Shown here: in pieces, positions 25,066 through 34,365 of the stretch
How the letters are laid out: every line of letters begins with the position of its first letter
Numbering within the stretch: the stretch's first letter is position 1
Assembly: GCF_012843265.1 (NCBI RefSeq)
Contig: NZ_JABAIT010000001.1
Coordinates: forward strand, 62,001-126,000
DNA length: 64,000 nucleotides
Reading direction: 5' to 3'
Source of the DNA: Bacillus sp. DNRA2
Lineage (GTDB): Bacteria; Bacillota; Bacilli; Bacillales; Cytobacillaceae
Made by a program: the position numbers and the translations under genes
The notes under the pieces: generated by a model
What the model saw: the letters and a program-made list of their open reading frames with translations, nothing else
What the model was told of the DNA's origin: nothing
Databases searched by the model: none

Positions 25066-26166
25066 CTATCCCTCTTGCGCTGACACCCCACGCAGCTTTC
25101 CCACAACTAGTAGCAGGATCGGCAACAACAAACCATATACAGAGGCATACGGCATCCAAATTGAACCGATTACCGAAACAAAATAAGATGAATTCGGGTA
25201 AGCAATTAATGAAAGAACAATCATCATCATGCCAAAAGGGAAATAAAGAATCCGGGACTTTTTCAATTTTATCGAATGTGCAAAGCAAGCGGTTGTCGCA
25301 TAAAAGCAAATAATCAATTTGAAGAATATCGTGATAAACCAGAGAATCGCCATCACCGCCTCAATCCGCTGCAAAAAATCACCAACATTAATTTTTGTGG
25401 CTAATAAAAAGGTGGGATAAATAACCGCTGCCGTCAAACCTGGTCCCATCACCAAAACAGTGACGAGTGAGATGATTATCAAAACAATACCGCCAATCAA
25501 GTAGCCAATATAAAAGGCCTTTTTTGCTTTTTTTTCCTCTGTTACGTATGGGTAAATCATCAAAAATACAACCAGTTCCATACAGGGTGTGCCCATATAT
25601 GGCAACGTTCCGTTTATGATGGGTTTAATCCCGTTCTCGAGCATCGGTTGCAGATGTTCGATTTTTATTAGAGGAAGAACCAGCAAAACCAGCAAGCTAA
25701 AAAAGATAATTGTAATTGGAAATAATATTTCAGAAGTGCGTCCAAACGATTCCAAGCCATAATAAAGACCAATAATCACCACCAATAAGATGAGGATTTC
25801 AACAATCTGGATGGGTGTTTCACCTAGCATATGGGTGACTAAAAAATCACCAATATTCCTGAGGACAAGCGAAGAAATGAGAAAAAAATACCCAGAAAAA
25901 AACAGGGAGACAATGATTCCAAGCCATTTGCCGAGAATTTTTTCACTGTATTCAGAAAGGTTCATTTTGGGATAATAGCCTGCTAAGGCATTGTATAGCA
26001 TCACTAACAGGAAACCTAGCCCCACTCCGATAATGGCTGCTAACCAAGCATCTTGCCTGGCTTTTGCAGCTAACGCTGAGGGCAATAGTAGAATTGAACT
26101 TCCTATTAAATACATTGTTACTAATACAGAGAATTGAATAGGTGAAATTTTCCCGTTTTCCAGCAT
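25066..26166 (-). CDS. GerAB/GRKB-type germination permease, orphan
   Basis: 366 residues, ten membrane segments. N-terminal GKISPIQFSVLVTMYLIGSS and the following SEYSEKILGKWLG are typical of GerAB/GerKB endospore germination proteins (APC superfamily). These normally work with GerA-A and GerA-C subunits as nutrient receptors in the spore inner membrane. Neither partner gene is adjacent: downstream is a terminator, upstream a DUF5655 gene. It could be a spare B subunit or a remnant. It supports an endospore-forming host. Confidence 0.85.
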   Translation of the reverse strand: MLENGKISPIQFSVLVTMYLIGSSILLLPSALAAKARQDAWLAAIIGVGLGFLLVMLYNALAGYYPKMNLSEYSEKILGKWLGIIVSLFFSGYFFLISSLVLRNIGDFLVTHMLGETPIQIVEILILLVVIIGLYYGLESFGRTSEILFPITIIFFSLLVLLVLPLIKIEHLQPMLENGIKPIINGTLPYMGTPCMELVVFLMIYPYVTEEKKAKKAFYIGYLIGGIVLIIISLVTVLVMGPGLTAAVIYPTFLLATKINVGDFLQRIEAVMAILWFITIFFKLIICFYATTACFAHSIKLKKSRILYFPFGMMMIVLSLIAYPNSSYFVSVIGSIWMPYASVYGLLLPILLLVVGKLRGVSAQEG

Positions 26167-26281
26167 AATAGACCCCTTAACATACAGCGATTGTGATTAT
26201 TTTATTATCCGATGAAATACCATTAATATTCCTATTCATACAAATAATTCCACGAAAATTGTATTTATCAGCTAACATGCA

Positions 26282-26323
26282 AAAAAAGACGAGAGGAATC
26301 ATAATTGATTTCTCTCGTCTTTA
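26282..26323 (-). terminator. Terminator of the DUF5655 gene
   Basis: AAGACGAGAG-AAATC / GATTCCTCTCGTCTT with a T-run on the minus strand. Confidence 0.9.
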
Positions 26324-26338
26324 AGAATGATAACAATT

Positions 26339-26749
26339 TTACAATGATACTGCTGTTGCTGTTCGTGTTCGAATTAAAGAAAACGTATATGCTTCACAAA
26401 TCCAAGTAAACACTTCTTTATTCAAATCGGCTTCACTTTCAATGATTACATGGTGGGTAAACCGTCCTGGATAGGCTTCATCGATTTCGAAAAAACGCTT
26501 GTTCTTTAATCGACGACCGACACTAAAGCTAAGAACGATGCTATTTGTCGGGCGTTTTGCCTCAGACGGTGGATACCAAAGCCACGCAAATTGCGCTTTC
26601 GTGCCAAATGATATTTGCGAATGATGAACTTCCACGGTTGCAGGTCCTATTGATGAAATCATTCTTTCTAAAGCTTGGAACAAGGTGATATGATCCGGTT
26701 GATTTGCTAAAAAGGTCTGCACCTCTTCTAAGCAATCTAGATCAGTCAT
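26339..26749 (-). CDS. DUF5655-domain protein
   Basis: 136 residues. Pattern LFQALERMISSIGPATVEVHHSQISF...FAWLWYP, RFTHHVIIESEADLNKEVFTWICEAY fits DUF5655, a small domain seen alone or fused to predicted DNA-modification proteins. Function unknown. ATG 26749 follows AGAGAGGTGGGAAAGGC. Confidence 0.6.
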   Translation of the reverse strand: MTDLDCLEEVQTFLANQPDHITLFQALERMISSIGPATVEVHHSQISFGTKAQFAWLWYPPSEAKRPTNSIVLSFSVGRRLKNKRFFEIDEAYPGRFTHHVIIESEADLNKEVFTWICEAYTFSLIRTRTATAVSL

Positions 26750-26910
26750 GCCTTTCCCACCTCTCTATTGATTTCATTGATAAATGCGTCTTGCAACTTA
26801 TCTTAATTCTATTCTATCATTTTAAAATTCTTGCACTATTACTTTTATTACATTTGCTAAAATTCCCCATCAAAAGTTCATAGATTATTAAGTAACGCTA
26901 TGTAAAAAAG

Positions 26911-27043
26911 TGTTGATTTCCGCTGCAGGCACTACGCGCACCTTAGGGGCGGGCGGTGAGCCTCCTCGGCGCCTAAGCGCCTGTGGGGTCTCACCTGTCC
27001 CGCTGCTCCCGCAGGAGTCTTCGTGCCTTCCGCTTCAATCAAC
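26911..27043. repeat. GC-rich palindromic interspersed repeat
   Basis: Ends are inverted copies: TTGATTTCCGCTGCAGGCAC and GTGCCTTCCGCTTCAATCAA. The interior (GGGCGGGCGGTGAGCCTCC ... TCTCACCTGTCCCGCTGC) is itself dyad-symmetric. A GC-rich island in an AT-rich gap. Its type, a non-coding palindromic unit, is common in Bacillus-like genomes. Confidence 0.8.
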
Positions 27044-27064
27044 TTGCTAAAAATTAATACTGCT

Positions 27065-27631
27065 TTATTTAAATATTGTTCCGATGATTTCGTCCATTGT
27101 CATGCCGCTTTGAATTTCGTACATCCCTGGTTTGAGGTTATTAGCTAAACCACGACGCTCCACTTCTTGTGAAAACTCTAGGGCATTTGGAATAATTTTC
27201 GATTGGACAAGGGCATTACCCACATCGATACTCGTCATACCAGAAGCTACGAATAGGACAGTTCGGTACACGACCTTTTCGGTTTGCTCACCAGCAGGCT
27301 GCTCCTGTTTATCAGCTTCGTCTTTCTTAGCATCCTTTGCTTTGTCAGTTCCTTTGTCTGCAGCCTTTTCAGCCTTATCTGCAGCTTTTTCTGCCTTGCT
27401 TGCTTTACTTTCAGCAGCTTTAAGTGCAGCAACTTGCGCATCCCATTCTTTTTTTGTCTTAATAACATAACCGTCATCTGTAAGCTCAGTTTTCATTTCG
27501 TTAGTAGATAACTTTACTTTCGGATTCGAAGTTGAAGTTGAATCATCTGGGCCAAACATGTATACAACCGTCATCAAACTGGCCGCAGCCAAAATACCAG
27601 CAGCAAAGCTTTGCATTGTTTTAGCTGTCAT
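27065..27631 (-). CDS. Truncated MltG/YceG-like protein
   Basis: 188 residues from ATG 27631 (the longer frame has no ribosome binding site). N-terminal membrane anchor (SFAAGILAAASLMTVVYMF), a Lys/Ala-rich coiled segment (KAAESKASKAEKAADKAEK and similar), then a LysM-like MltG N-domain: VLFVASGMTSIDVGNALVQSKIIPNALEF, LKPGMYEIQSGMTMDEII. The MltG catalytic domain is absent, so it probably is not itself a transglycosylase. Its start overlaps the upstream gene by 11 nt. Confidence 0.7.
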   Translation of the reverse strand: MTAKTMQSFAAGILAAASLMTVVYMFGPDDSTSTSNPKVKLSTNEMKTELTDDGYVIKTKKEWDAQVAALKAAESKASKAEKAADKAEKAADKGTDKAKDAKKDEADKQEQPAGEQTEKVVYRTVLFVASGMTSIDVGNALVQSKIIPNALEFSQEVERRGLANNLKPGMYEIQSGMTMDEIIGTIFK

Positions 27632-27995
27632 GGTCAGCCTTGCCCCTTTCTGTTCTTGGCTTGATGTAAGGTGTAAGCATCCGTTCGACCTCATCAACGG
27701 TTAACTCAAATTTCTCAGCAATGCTTTCCTTTGAGTACCCGCGACGATTCATGTCGATGGATTCCTTTAAGCGACGACGTTCTTCGGTTATGCCAGCCTC
27801 ATACTCAGTAATTTCAGCATCGAGTTCAAGGTAGAGCATGCGCTCTTGCAGCTTATTTATCTCATCTGTTAACGAAAATGTTGTGTGGTCTAATTGCTGT
27901 TGCAAGTCTTTGGATGACTGTCTAGCTTTATTAAACGACAAAATGAACAGTGTAATTGCGGCAAGGAATAAAACGGCTAATGTCCACTCCATCAT
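27621..27995 (-). CDS. Membrane-anchored coiled-coil protein
   Basis: 124 residues. N-terminal membrane segment (WTLAVLFLAAITLFILSF), then a long coiled coil (QLDHTTFSLTDEINKLQERM, EAGITEERRRLKE), ending in a helix-turn-helix-like segment GYSKESIAEKFELTVDEVERML. It overlaps the MltG-like gene, so the two are coexpressed. Function unknown. GGATGAG precedes the tandem ATG ATG start. Confidence 0.65.
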   Translation of the reverse strand: MMEWTLAVLFLAAITLFILSFNKARQSSKDLQQQLDHTTFSLTDEINKLQERMLYLELDAEITEYEAGITEERRRLKESIDMNRRGYSKESIAEKFELTVDEVERMLTPYIKPRTERGKADHDS

Positions 27996-28279
27996 ATTTG
28001 CTCATCCTCCATATAAATCATTTTTTTTACATTGTCCTATTATACATGGATTATCATTACAATTGGATTACATTTCGATAAAAAATAACAAAACACGACA
28101 AAAGTCCTGAAATCTAAGGTGACCAAATTACACATAAATAGGTAATAAAAGGTGGTGGACAAAGACCCTTTAAAGCATTTCGCAAATATTAAAGGAGCTT
28201 GCTAGAATAAAAATTTGCCAAGCTGAATATATATCATTTAATAGAATTAAATAATCTAAGCACAGTAGGGGGACCACAA

Positions 28280-28570
28280 ATGAAGCTATTATTTCGTATT
28301 ATTAGCCTTTTAGTCCTGTTAGTTGGTGTTTATTTGTTTGTGATTGGGGAAACAGGGTGGGGAGTGATTGCAGTAATCGTCGCGCTGATCCTTTATCCTA
28401 CTAAAGCCACGGGGGCGAAAGCGAGGAACCATTCCCGGGCTGTCAGTAGCAGTCATACCCATTACGGCTATGATGATGACGACAGGGACGATAATGATGA
28501 TAATGACAACGACAATGATGGAGGTGACTCATCTGACAGCGGTGATTCCGGCGGGGGCAGTGATGATTAA
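28280..28570 (+). CDS. Small membrane protein with Asp-rich tail
   Basis: 96 residues. Two membrane segments (about 5-22 and 26-42) followed by a tail made largely of Asp, Asn, Ser and Gly (YDDDDRDDNDDNDNDNDGGD and on). TAGGGGG precedes the start. The tail might bind cations or be disordered. No family recognised. Confidence 0.65.
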   Translation: MKLLFRIISLLVLLVGVYLFVIGETGWGVIAVIVALILYPTKATGAKARNHSRAVSSSHTHYGYDDDDRDDNDDNDNDNDGGDSSDSGDSGGGSDD

Positions 28571-28577
28571 CAATCTT

Positions 28578-28622
28578 AAAAAGCCAGTTCTTTCTTTAAT
28601 ATAGAAACGAACTGGTTTTTTG
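28578..28622 (+). terminator. Terminator of the Asp-rich gene
   Basis: AAAGCCAGTTC ... GAACTGGTTTTTT. The 240 nt that follow hold only the promoter of the sorbitol operon; no clear catabolite-responsive element was seen. Confidence 0.85.
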
Positions 28623-28866
28623 TCGTCTCTTATGTTCAATACTGAGCAAATAATATATTATTGTAAAATAACAAAAAAACATAACGATTTAACAGACGTA
28701 CTCAATTGTAATTTACCAAAATTGGGGAATTTAACTGTAATAAACCATTCGTGCAAACCTTTTCATGTCGATGTGAAAAAGAATGTATTAATTATTGTTT
28801 TCATAATCAATATACTGAAAACATAAATAAATACATTGCTTTTGTGCAGGATGAGGAGGAAAAGCA

Positions 28867-29667
28867 TTGAGTAGTGCTTGGCTTGAACTGGAAGGTAAAG
28901 TCGCTATTGTTACAGGTGGTGCTTCAGGGATTGGTTTACATATTGCCCAAGAGCTAAAGAACAATGGTGCACAAGTGGTCATCTCAGATTTAAATGTCGA
29001 AGAAGGTAGCGGGGAAGAGGGGACCTATTTTTTAAAATGTGATGTAACCAATAAAGCAAGTGTCGATCAAATGGTTGCAAAAACGGTTGAGTTATTTGGT
29101 AGCGTTGACATCCTTGTCAACAACGCCGGTGTTAATTTACCGCGGCTATTAGTGGATGTAAAGGGTGAAAGACCGGAATATGAACTGAGCGAGAGGGATT
29201 TTGATTTTATGGTAGCTGTGAATCAAAAGGGACCATTCCTCTGTTCACAAGCTGCAGCAAAAGAAATGGTTAAACAAAATTACGGTGTGATCGTTAACGT
29301 AGCTTCAGAAGCAGGTCAAGAAGGATCAGCAGGACAAAGCTGTTATTCAGCAACAAAAGGTGCTGTTATTTCATTCACGAGAGCATGGGCAAAGGAATTA
29401 GGTAAATACAATATTCGAGTGGTGGCAATTGCGCCGGGAATTATGGAAACAACAGGATTAAGAACAGATGCTTATAATGAAGCGCTGGCCTACACTCGCG
29501 GTGTGACCGTGGACGGGCTTAATACCGATTACAGCAAGTCGATTCCGCTGTGTCGTGAAGGAAAATTAACCGAAGTTGGTCAATTAGTTGCCTATTTAGC
29601 ATCTGAGCGTTCTAGCTATATTACAGGCACGACTGTTAACATTTCCGGCGGAAAATCACGCGGTTAG
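28867..29667 (+). CDS. srlD: Sorbitol-6-phosphate 2-dehydrogenase
   Basis: 266 residues, SDR family. NAD-binding VTGGASGIGLHIAQEL, NNAGVN, catalytic Ser/Tyr/Lys in VNVASEAG and CYSATKGA. C-terminal TGTTVNISGGKSRG matches SrlD/GutD enzymes, which oxidise sorbitol-6-phosphate to fructose-6-phosphate. TTG start with GAGGAGG at good spacing. First gene of the sorbitol operon, which continues to 35046. Confidence 0.9.
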   Translation: MSSAWLELEGKVAIVTGGASGIGLHIAQELKNNGAQVVISDLNVEEGSGEEGTYFLKCDVTNKASVDQMVAKTVELFGSVDILVNNAGVNLPRLLVDVKGERPEYELSERDFDFMVAVNQKGPFLCSQAAAKEMVKQNYGVIVNVASEAGQEGSAGQSCYSATKGAVISFTRAWAKELGKYNIRVVAIAPGIMETTGLRTDAYNEALAYTRGVTVDGLNTDYSKSIPLCREGKLTEVGQLVAYLASERSSYITGTTVNISGGKSRG

Positions 29668-29767
29668 GTTGTAGTACAAGCTAAGTCTGGCAGTCACCTT
29701 TGCATAATGAACTTCATTCATGAACGCTAATCAACGAATACATTCAGCTAGGAAAGGTGGTGGGATC

Positions 29768-31690
29768 ATGTCCGATTTTTTGATGGATGAGAAGGTTATC
29801 AAGATTATTGAACTAGCTAGAAAAAAGCCTTTCTGTACACTTGACTATCTTGCTGAGCAGGTAGGAGTTAGCACGCGAACCATTCGCAACTATATTAAGC
29901 AAATCAATAGCGACTTAAGTGATATTGCTTTTTTAGAAAATGAAAAGGGCAAAGGCTTTCATTTGCAAGTCAGCCATCTACAAAAGTTTGAAGACTTGAT
30001 GGAGAAGCTGCTTTCGGAAAAAATAGTCCAGGATTCTCCGCAAAAACGGATCGCTTTCATTATCGAGCGTTTGATTAATCATGATGGTCCCAACACCTTG
30101 GATGAATTAGCCTTTCTGATGAACATAGGTCGAACCACGCTCGTAAACGAACTAAAAAAAGCGTCAGTGGCCTTGGAATCCTATAATTTGTTCATTCAAG
30201 GCAAGCAAAATAGCGGGATGTATTTGAGCGGCAATGAGCTCGATTTACGCTTCTTTATTTTAGAAAATGTTTACGATTATTTATACGGAGCTTATCCATT
30301 AGACGAGGATATTAAGGCAGAAATCATTCGGGTTGCCCGCAAACATGATTTGGAAGCTACGACGTTAACGAGACTGATGCATTCAGTCATTGTCATGCTC
30401 GACCGGGTCGTGAAAAATCACCCAATTGAGGCCATGAATGAAAAGTTTAACAAACTATTAGGCACTCAGGAACATAAGATTGCCTTAGAAATTGTGGCGG
30501 CAATCCAGAATACACTGCCTATCTCGATTCCAGAAGCTGAGGTTGTATTCATTACGATACCAATTGCCGGAAGAAGGACACCAACAAACAATCGAACTAT
30601 GGCCGATATTGCGATAACAGAGGAAATTGTTCAGCTTCTAGATACGATATTAGAGCAGGTTGGCTTTGAAAAAGAAATCATGCTCGAGAACGAAACGCTA
30701 TTCAAGGATTTGCAATATCACTTAACGTTCATGATTAACCGACTGATGTTTAATGTCCGCATCAAAAATCCGATTCTGGATGATGTAAAGGAGAAATATC
30801 CAGTTGCCTTAAAGATGGCTGAAATTGCCGGGAAAGTGGTTGAAAAAGAATTTGGTCTGGTTCCTTCCATTGATGAACTTGGTTATTTAGCGTTTTATTT
30901 TGGCGTGTTTATCGCGCAAACTGAATTGAAAGCTAAAACGTTACGCCGTGTTGCCGTCATCTGCGGTACGGGAAGAGGCACAGCCAAGCTTGTATCAATG
31001 CAATTGCAACGGGTATTAAGTTATAACACAGAAATTGATGTATTTTCCGAAATTGAAGTAACAAAAGAGCTGTTGGATCAATACGACATGGTCTTTACAA
31101 CTGTGAAGCTTGCAATCGATACGATCACGCCGACCATAACGGTGAATGAGATTTTTGATGAACGCAGCGTTTCGCAGCAAATCGAAAAGGTCACGTATTT
31201 ACAGAAATTTAGGCTTAAAGAAAACGGTAATCATAATTCGATTATTAGATTATTAACGAGCCATGATAAATTCTTTATTTTAGACAGTCGGACAAGCTAT
31301 CAGGAAAATGTCTGTGAGATGGTTGATGAAATGGTCAACAACGGTTATTACGATTCTGGATTTAAAGAACGGTTAGAGAAGCGTGAGGAAAAAGGCTCAA
31401 TGGCTTTTGATCAATATATTGCTTTACCGCATACTTCCAACCTTGCATCGGATCATGTGGAGCTGGCAATAGGTGTTTTTCCAGAAAGTGTGATTGCTAA
31501 TGAGAATGAAATCAAGTTGGTGTTTTTGTTAGGAATTCCAAAATCAACTGATTATGATGCCAGTTTGTTGGTGAAGATTTACGACGAAATCATTAAGATT
31601 GCTACCGATAAACAGCTGGTTGCCCAATTAGCTAACACTATTAGTTATCAGGAATTTTCAAAACTCCTTGAGAATGCGAGCCAAACATAG
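29768..31690 (+). CDS. PRD-containing sorbitol operon regulator
   Basis: About 640 residues. Order: N-terminal helix-turn-helix (TLDYLAEQVGVSTRTIRNYI) and a second HTH (LAFLMNIGRTTLVNEL), PRD1 and PRD2, a PTS EIIB-like domain (VAVICGTGRGTAKLVSMQL) and a C-terminal EIIA(Mtl/Ntr)-like domain with phosphorylatable His in ALPHTSN. It fits MtlR/GutR-type activators that are controlled by PTS phosphorylation. ATG 29768 preferred (GGTGGTGGG upstream); the frame opens at 29720. Confidence 0.9.
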   Translation: MSDFLMDEKVIKIIELARKKPFCTLDYLAEQVGVSTRTIRNYIKQINSDLSDIAFLENEKGKGFHLQVSHLQKFEDLMEKLLSEKIVQDSPQKRIAFIIERLINHDGPNTLDELAFLMNIGRTTLVNELKKASVALESYNLFIQGKQNSGMYLSGNELDLRFFILENVYDYLYGAYPLDEDIKAEIIRVARKHDLEATTLTRLMHSVIVMLDRVVKNHPIEAMNEKFNKLLGTQEHKIALEIVAAIQNTLPISIPEAEVVFITIPIAGRRTPTNNRTMADIAITEEIVQLLDTILEQVGFEKEIMLENETLFKDLQYHLTFMINRLMFNVRIKNPILDDVKEKYPVALKMAEIAGKVVEKEFGLVPSIDELGYLAFYFGVFIAQTELKAKTLRRVAVICGTGRGTAKLVSMQLQRVLSYNTEIDVFSEIEVTKELLDQYDMVFTTVKLAIDTITPTITVNEIFDERSVSQQIEKVTYLQKFRLKENGNHNSIIRLLTSHDKFFILDSRTSYQENVCEMVDEMVNNGYYDSGFKERLEKREEKGSMAFDQYIALPHTSNLASDHVELAIGVFPESVIANENEIKLVFLLGIPKSTDYDASLLVKIYDEIIKIATDKQLVAQLANTISYQEFSKLLENASQT

Positions 31691-31717
31691 GTGGAAAAAT
31701 AGGAAGGAAGTGAACTT

Positions 31718-32164
31718 ATGCAAATCTATATCATTATGATTTTTATCGCCGCTGCCTTCTTAGTGCAAATGGGCTTGGGCTTTCTGCAATTGAAGCATTT
31801 TACGAAGGCTTATGGGGAGCTAAGAAAGATAGGCAAGGTGGCGATCGGAAAAAAACCAGGAAGAATCCGCTCTGGAACGATTGTCATGTTTGCTGTATCC
31901 AATAGCGGGAAAATCTTGAAGGCCAAAAAAATGCAAGGGGTTACAGTCTTGGCTACCTTTAAGGATTTAACCGGTTTTGCGGATAAAAATATTCGCAATC
32001 TGAAAGCCGAAGACATGGCCCATTGCAATAAGTTGTTACGATTGGCGATCTTCGATGCAGTAAGTAACTATAAGATCATCATGAGCGGCGGAACCATTCC
32101 AGAAAAGAGCAGCCTCTTCAGACGAATGATGGTAAAGGCCGAACATGTGGCTAATAAAAAATAA
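31718..32164 (+). CDS. gutM: Glucitol operon activator GutM
   Basis: 148 residues. N-terminal membrane segment (IYIIMIFIAAAFLVQMGLGFLQ) then KHFTKAYGELRKIGKVAIGKKPGRIRSGTIVMF, as in GutM/SrlM proteins. It is an activator of the sorbitol operon in enterobacteria; here it sits between the PRD regulator and the PTS permease. AAGGAAG precedes the start. Confidence 0.85.
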   Translation: MQIYIIMIFIAAAFLVQMGLGFLQLKHFTKAYGELRKIGKVAIGKKPGRIRSGTIVMFAVSNSGKILKAKKMQGVTVLATFKDLTGFADKNIRNLKAEDMAHCNKLLRLAIFDAVSNYKIIMSGGTIPEKSSLFRRMMVKAEHVANKK

Positions 32165-32189
32165 AAAAGCAAAATAAGAGGTGAGAGGA

Positions 32190-32741
32190 ATGGATTTTAT
32201 TATTGTTTTTGCTGAAGGCTTTATGAACTTATTTAAAACCGGTGCAGATGTGTTTATTTCTTGGATGAAGGGGATTGTCCCGGTTGTCTTACTTTTATTA
32301 GTAGCGATGAATACGCTGATTCAATTAATTGGGGAAAAGCGAATCAATCGCTTGGCAATGGCATCAGCAAAAAACCCACTGTTACGATACATGGTTCTGC
32401 CGTTTGTAGGTTCATTTATGCTTGGTAACCCAATGGCGCTCTCATTAGGTCGCTTTTTACCAGAAAAATATAAGCCTAGTTATTATGCTTCAGGTGCATA
32501 TTTCTGTCATACAAGTAATGGTTTATTTCCACATATCAATCCAGGAGAGTTATTTATTTTCTTAGGAATTGCTGCAGGTATTGAACAACTTGGCTTTAGT
32601 ACTGCTGAGCTTGCTGTCCGTTACCTTCTAGTCGGATTAGTGATGAACTTTTTTGCTGGTTGGATTACTGACTGGACAACGAAAATTGTTGAAAAGCAAC
32701 AAGGTGTTAAATTAAAAACAGAAGTGACATTCCATCACTAA
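32190..32741 (+). CDS. srlA: PTS glucitol/sorbitol EIIC component
   Basis: 183 residues, start ATG 32190 with GAGGTGAG upstream (the GTG at 32181 lies within it). Membrane EIIC2-type: FIIVFAEGFMNLFKTGADVF, GSFMLGNPMALSLGRFLPEKYKPSYYASGAYFCHTSNGLFPHINPGELF read as consecutive landmarks. With the EIIBC protein it forms the sorbitol channel. Confidence 0.9.
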   Translation: MDFIIVFAEGFMNLFKTGADVFISWMKGIVPVVLLLLVAMNTLIQLIGEKRINRLAMASAKNPLLRYMVLPFVGSFMLGNPMALSLGRFLPEKYKPSYYASGAYFCHTSNGLFPHINPGELFIFLGIAAGIEQLGFSTAELAVRYLLVGLVMNFFAGWITDWTTKIVEKQQGVKLKTEVTFHH

Positions 32742-32761
32742 ATATAGAGGAGGTTTAACAG

Positions 32762-33793
32762 ATGGCACAATATCGTTCGATTAAAATTGTAAAGGGCAGT
32801 GGTGGCTTTGGTGGTCCGCTTGTCATTACTCCTACCTCACAGAAAAATAAAATCGTTTACATTACGGGTGGAGGTGCAAAGCCTGATATCGTTGATAAAA
32901 TTGTAAAGCTAACTGGAGCTGAAGCCGTAAATGGTTTCAAAACAAGCGTTCCAGATGAAACGATTTTTTTGGCAATCATCGACTGCGGTGGTACATTACG
33001 CTGTGGAATTTATCCACAGAAACGGATTCCAACTGTCAACATCATGCCGACTGGAAAAACAGGTCCATTGGCGAAATATATTACGGAAGATATTTACGTT
33101 TCTGATGTTGGTGTAGATCAAATTCAAGCAACTGAGGCTGTCGGTACTGCCGATGAGTATGTGGCTGCAGCGGCAGAACCAATTCAAAAGCACGAGCCTG
33201 AAAAAGAGTACAAATATAGCACTGATAAGAAGATTTCACAAACATTAGCAGCAAGCCAAAACAAAAGCATTATCACAAAATTTGGTTTAGGCGCAGGTAA
33301 AGTTATCAATACGTTCTACCAAGCAGCCCGTGAAGCTGTGCAAACAATGATCAATACGATTATTCCGTTTATGGCTTTCGTTTCGCTGCTAATCGGAATT
33401 ATCCAAGGCTCTGGGATCGGTGATGTATTCGCCAAAGCGATGTCACCACTTGCGGGTAATATTTGGGGCTTACTCTTAATCGGTTTTGTTTGTTCACTAC
33501 CGTTCTTATCGCCACTACTTGGACCAGGTGCAGTTATCGCCCAAGTTATCGGGACCTTAATCGGGGTCGAAATCGGTAAGGGTAACGTTCCGCCAAACCT
33601 TGCATTACCAGCACTTTTCGCCATTAACACACAAAATGCTTGTGACTTTATTCCAGTAGGTCTTGGTCTTGCTGATGCTGAAGCTGAAACAGTTGAAGTT
33701 GGGGTTCCATCCGTTTTGTATTCCCGTTTCTTAATCGGGGTCCCGCGGGTTTTCGTTGCTTGGCTAGCTAGCTTTGGCTTATACAACGGATAA
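32762..33793 (+). CDS. srlE: PTS glucitol/sorbitol EIIBC component
   Basis: 343 residues. N-terminal [22 protein letters not shown] and [12 protein letters not shown] with the phosphorylated Cys. A charged linker follows (about 140-180), then the C-terminal membrane domain with [22 protein letters not shown] and [20 protein letters not shown]. It accepts phosphate from EIIA and phosphorylates sorbitol on entry. GGAGG start signal. Confidence 0.92.
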   Translation: MAQYRSIKIVKGSGGFGGPLVITPTSQKNKIVYITGGGAKPDIVDKIVKLTGAEAVNGFKTSVPDETIFLAIIDCGGTLRCGIYPQKRIPTVNIMPTGKTGPLAKYITEDIYVSDVGVDQIQATEAVGTADEYVAAAAEPIQKHEPEKEYKYSTDKKISQTLAASQNKSIITKFGLGAGKVINTFYQAAREAVQTMINTIIPFMAFVSLLIGIIQGSGIGDVFAKAMSPLAGNIWGLLLIGFVCSLPFLSPLLGPGAVIAQVIGTLIGVEIGKGNVPPNLALPALFAINTQNACDFIPVGLGLADAEAETVEVGVPSVLYSRFLIGVPRVFVAWLASFGLYNG

Positions 33794-33901
33794 TTTGATT
33801 CTTGCACCGCTTCGAGCCTAGTGCTCGAGGCGGAATTTAAACAAATTGTTTGAACGAACAAATATCATAATTTTTAAATGCAGCTTTGAATGGAGGTTGG
33901 G

Positions 33902-33946
33902 AGTGCACGCGTTGGTGTGTACAAAATGCTATGAAAACAATTTATG
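33902..33946 (+). CDS. Possible leader peptide overlapping srlB
   Basis: GTG start, GGAGG 5 nt upstream, 14 codons (MHALVCTKCYENNL), stop at 33944-33946, 13 nt past the srlB ATG. It may bring ribosomes to the poorly initiated srlB start. Confidence 0.35.
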
Positions 33947-34293
33947 AAAACAAAATTAAAAGCATTGGGCCAATGGCAGATAGCTTTTTAGAAGAAAAAA
34001 TGTTCATTTTATTCGGCAATGATGCTCCTCAGGATCTGAAGGATTATTGTTATAATATTGAAGTAGTTGGAGTAGACGGTGAAATCGAAGCAGGTCAAAA
34101 GTTATTGATCGATGATCAAGAATTTGCGATCACATCTGTTGGTGGTCTTGTTCAAAAAAATCTTTCTTCTCTTGGCCATATTACGCTACGTTTTGATGGT
34201 TCAACATCTCCAGAATTACCTGGCACACTTTATTTAGAAAACAAAGAGATTCCTGAGCTTGGGCTTGGAACAGAACTTAAAATCATCAAGTAA
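33931..34293 (+). CDS. srlB: PTS glucitol/sorbitol EIIA component
   Basis: 120 residues from ATG 33931. MKTIYENKIKSIGPMADSFL, GLVQKNLSSLGHITLRFDG and SPELPGTLYLE are typical of EIIA(Gut). It relays phosphate from HPr to EIIB. The start has no nearby ribosome binding site: GGAGG is 34 nt upstream and fits a 14-codon frame (GTG 33902) that ends inside this gene, so coupled translation is likely. Confidence 0.88.
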   Translation: MKTIYENKIKSIGPMADSFLEEKMFILFGNDAPQDLKDYCYNIEVVGVDGEIEAGQKLLIDDQEFAITSVGGLVQKNLSSLGHITLRFDGSTSPELPGTLYLENKEIPELGLGTELKIIK

Positions 34294-34365
34294 AATGAGT
34301 CCGGAAGGCTTAATCAACTACGATTAAGCCTAGTTCTATTGATGACTAAGGAGGAGATAATAAAT

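Noticed and set aside
28620-28826. 68-codon frame before the sorbitol operon
   Set aside because: Starts inside the preceding terminator, no ribosome binding site, AT-rich promoter-like sequence.
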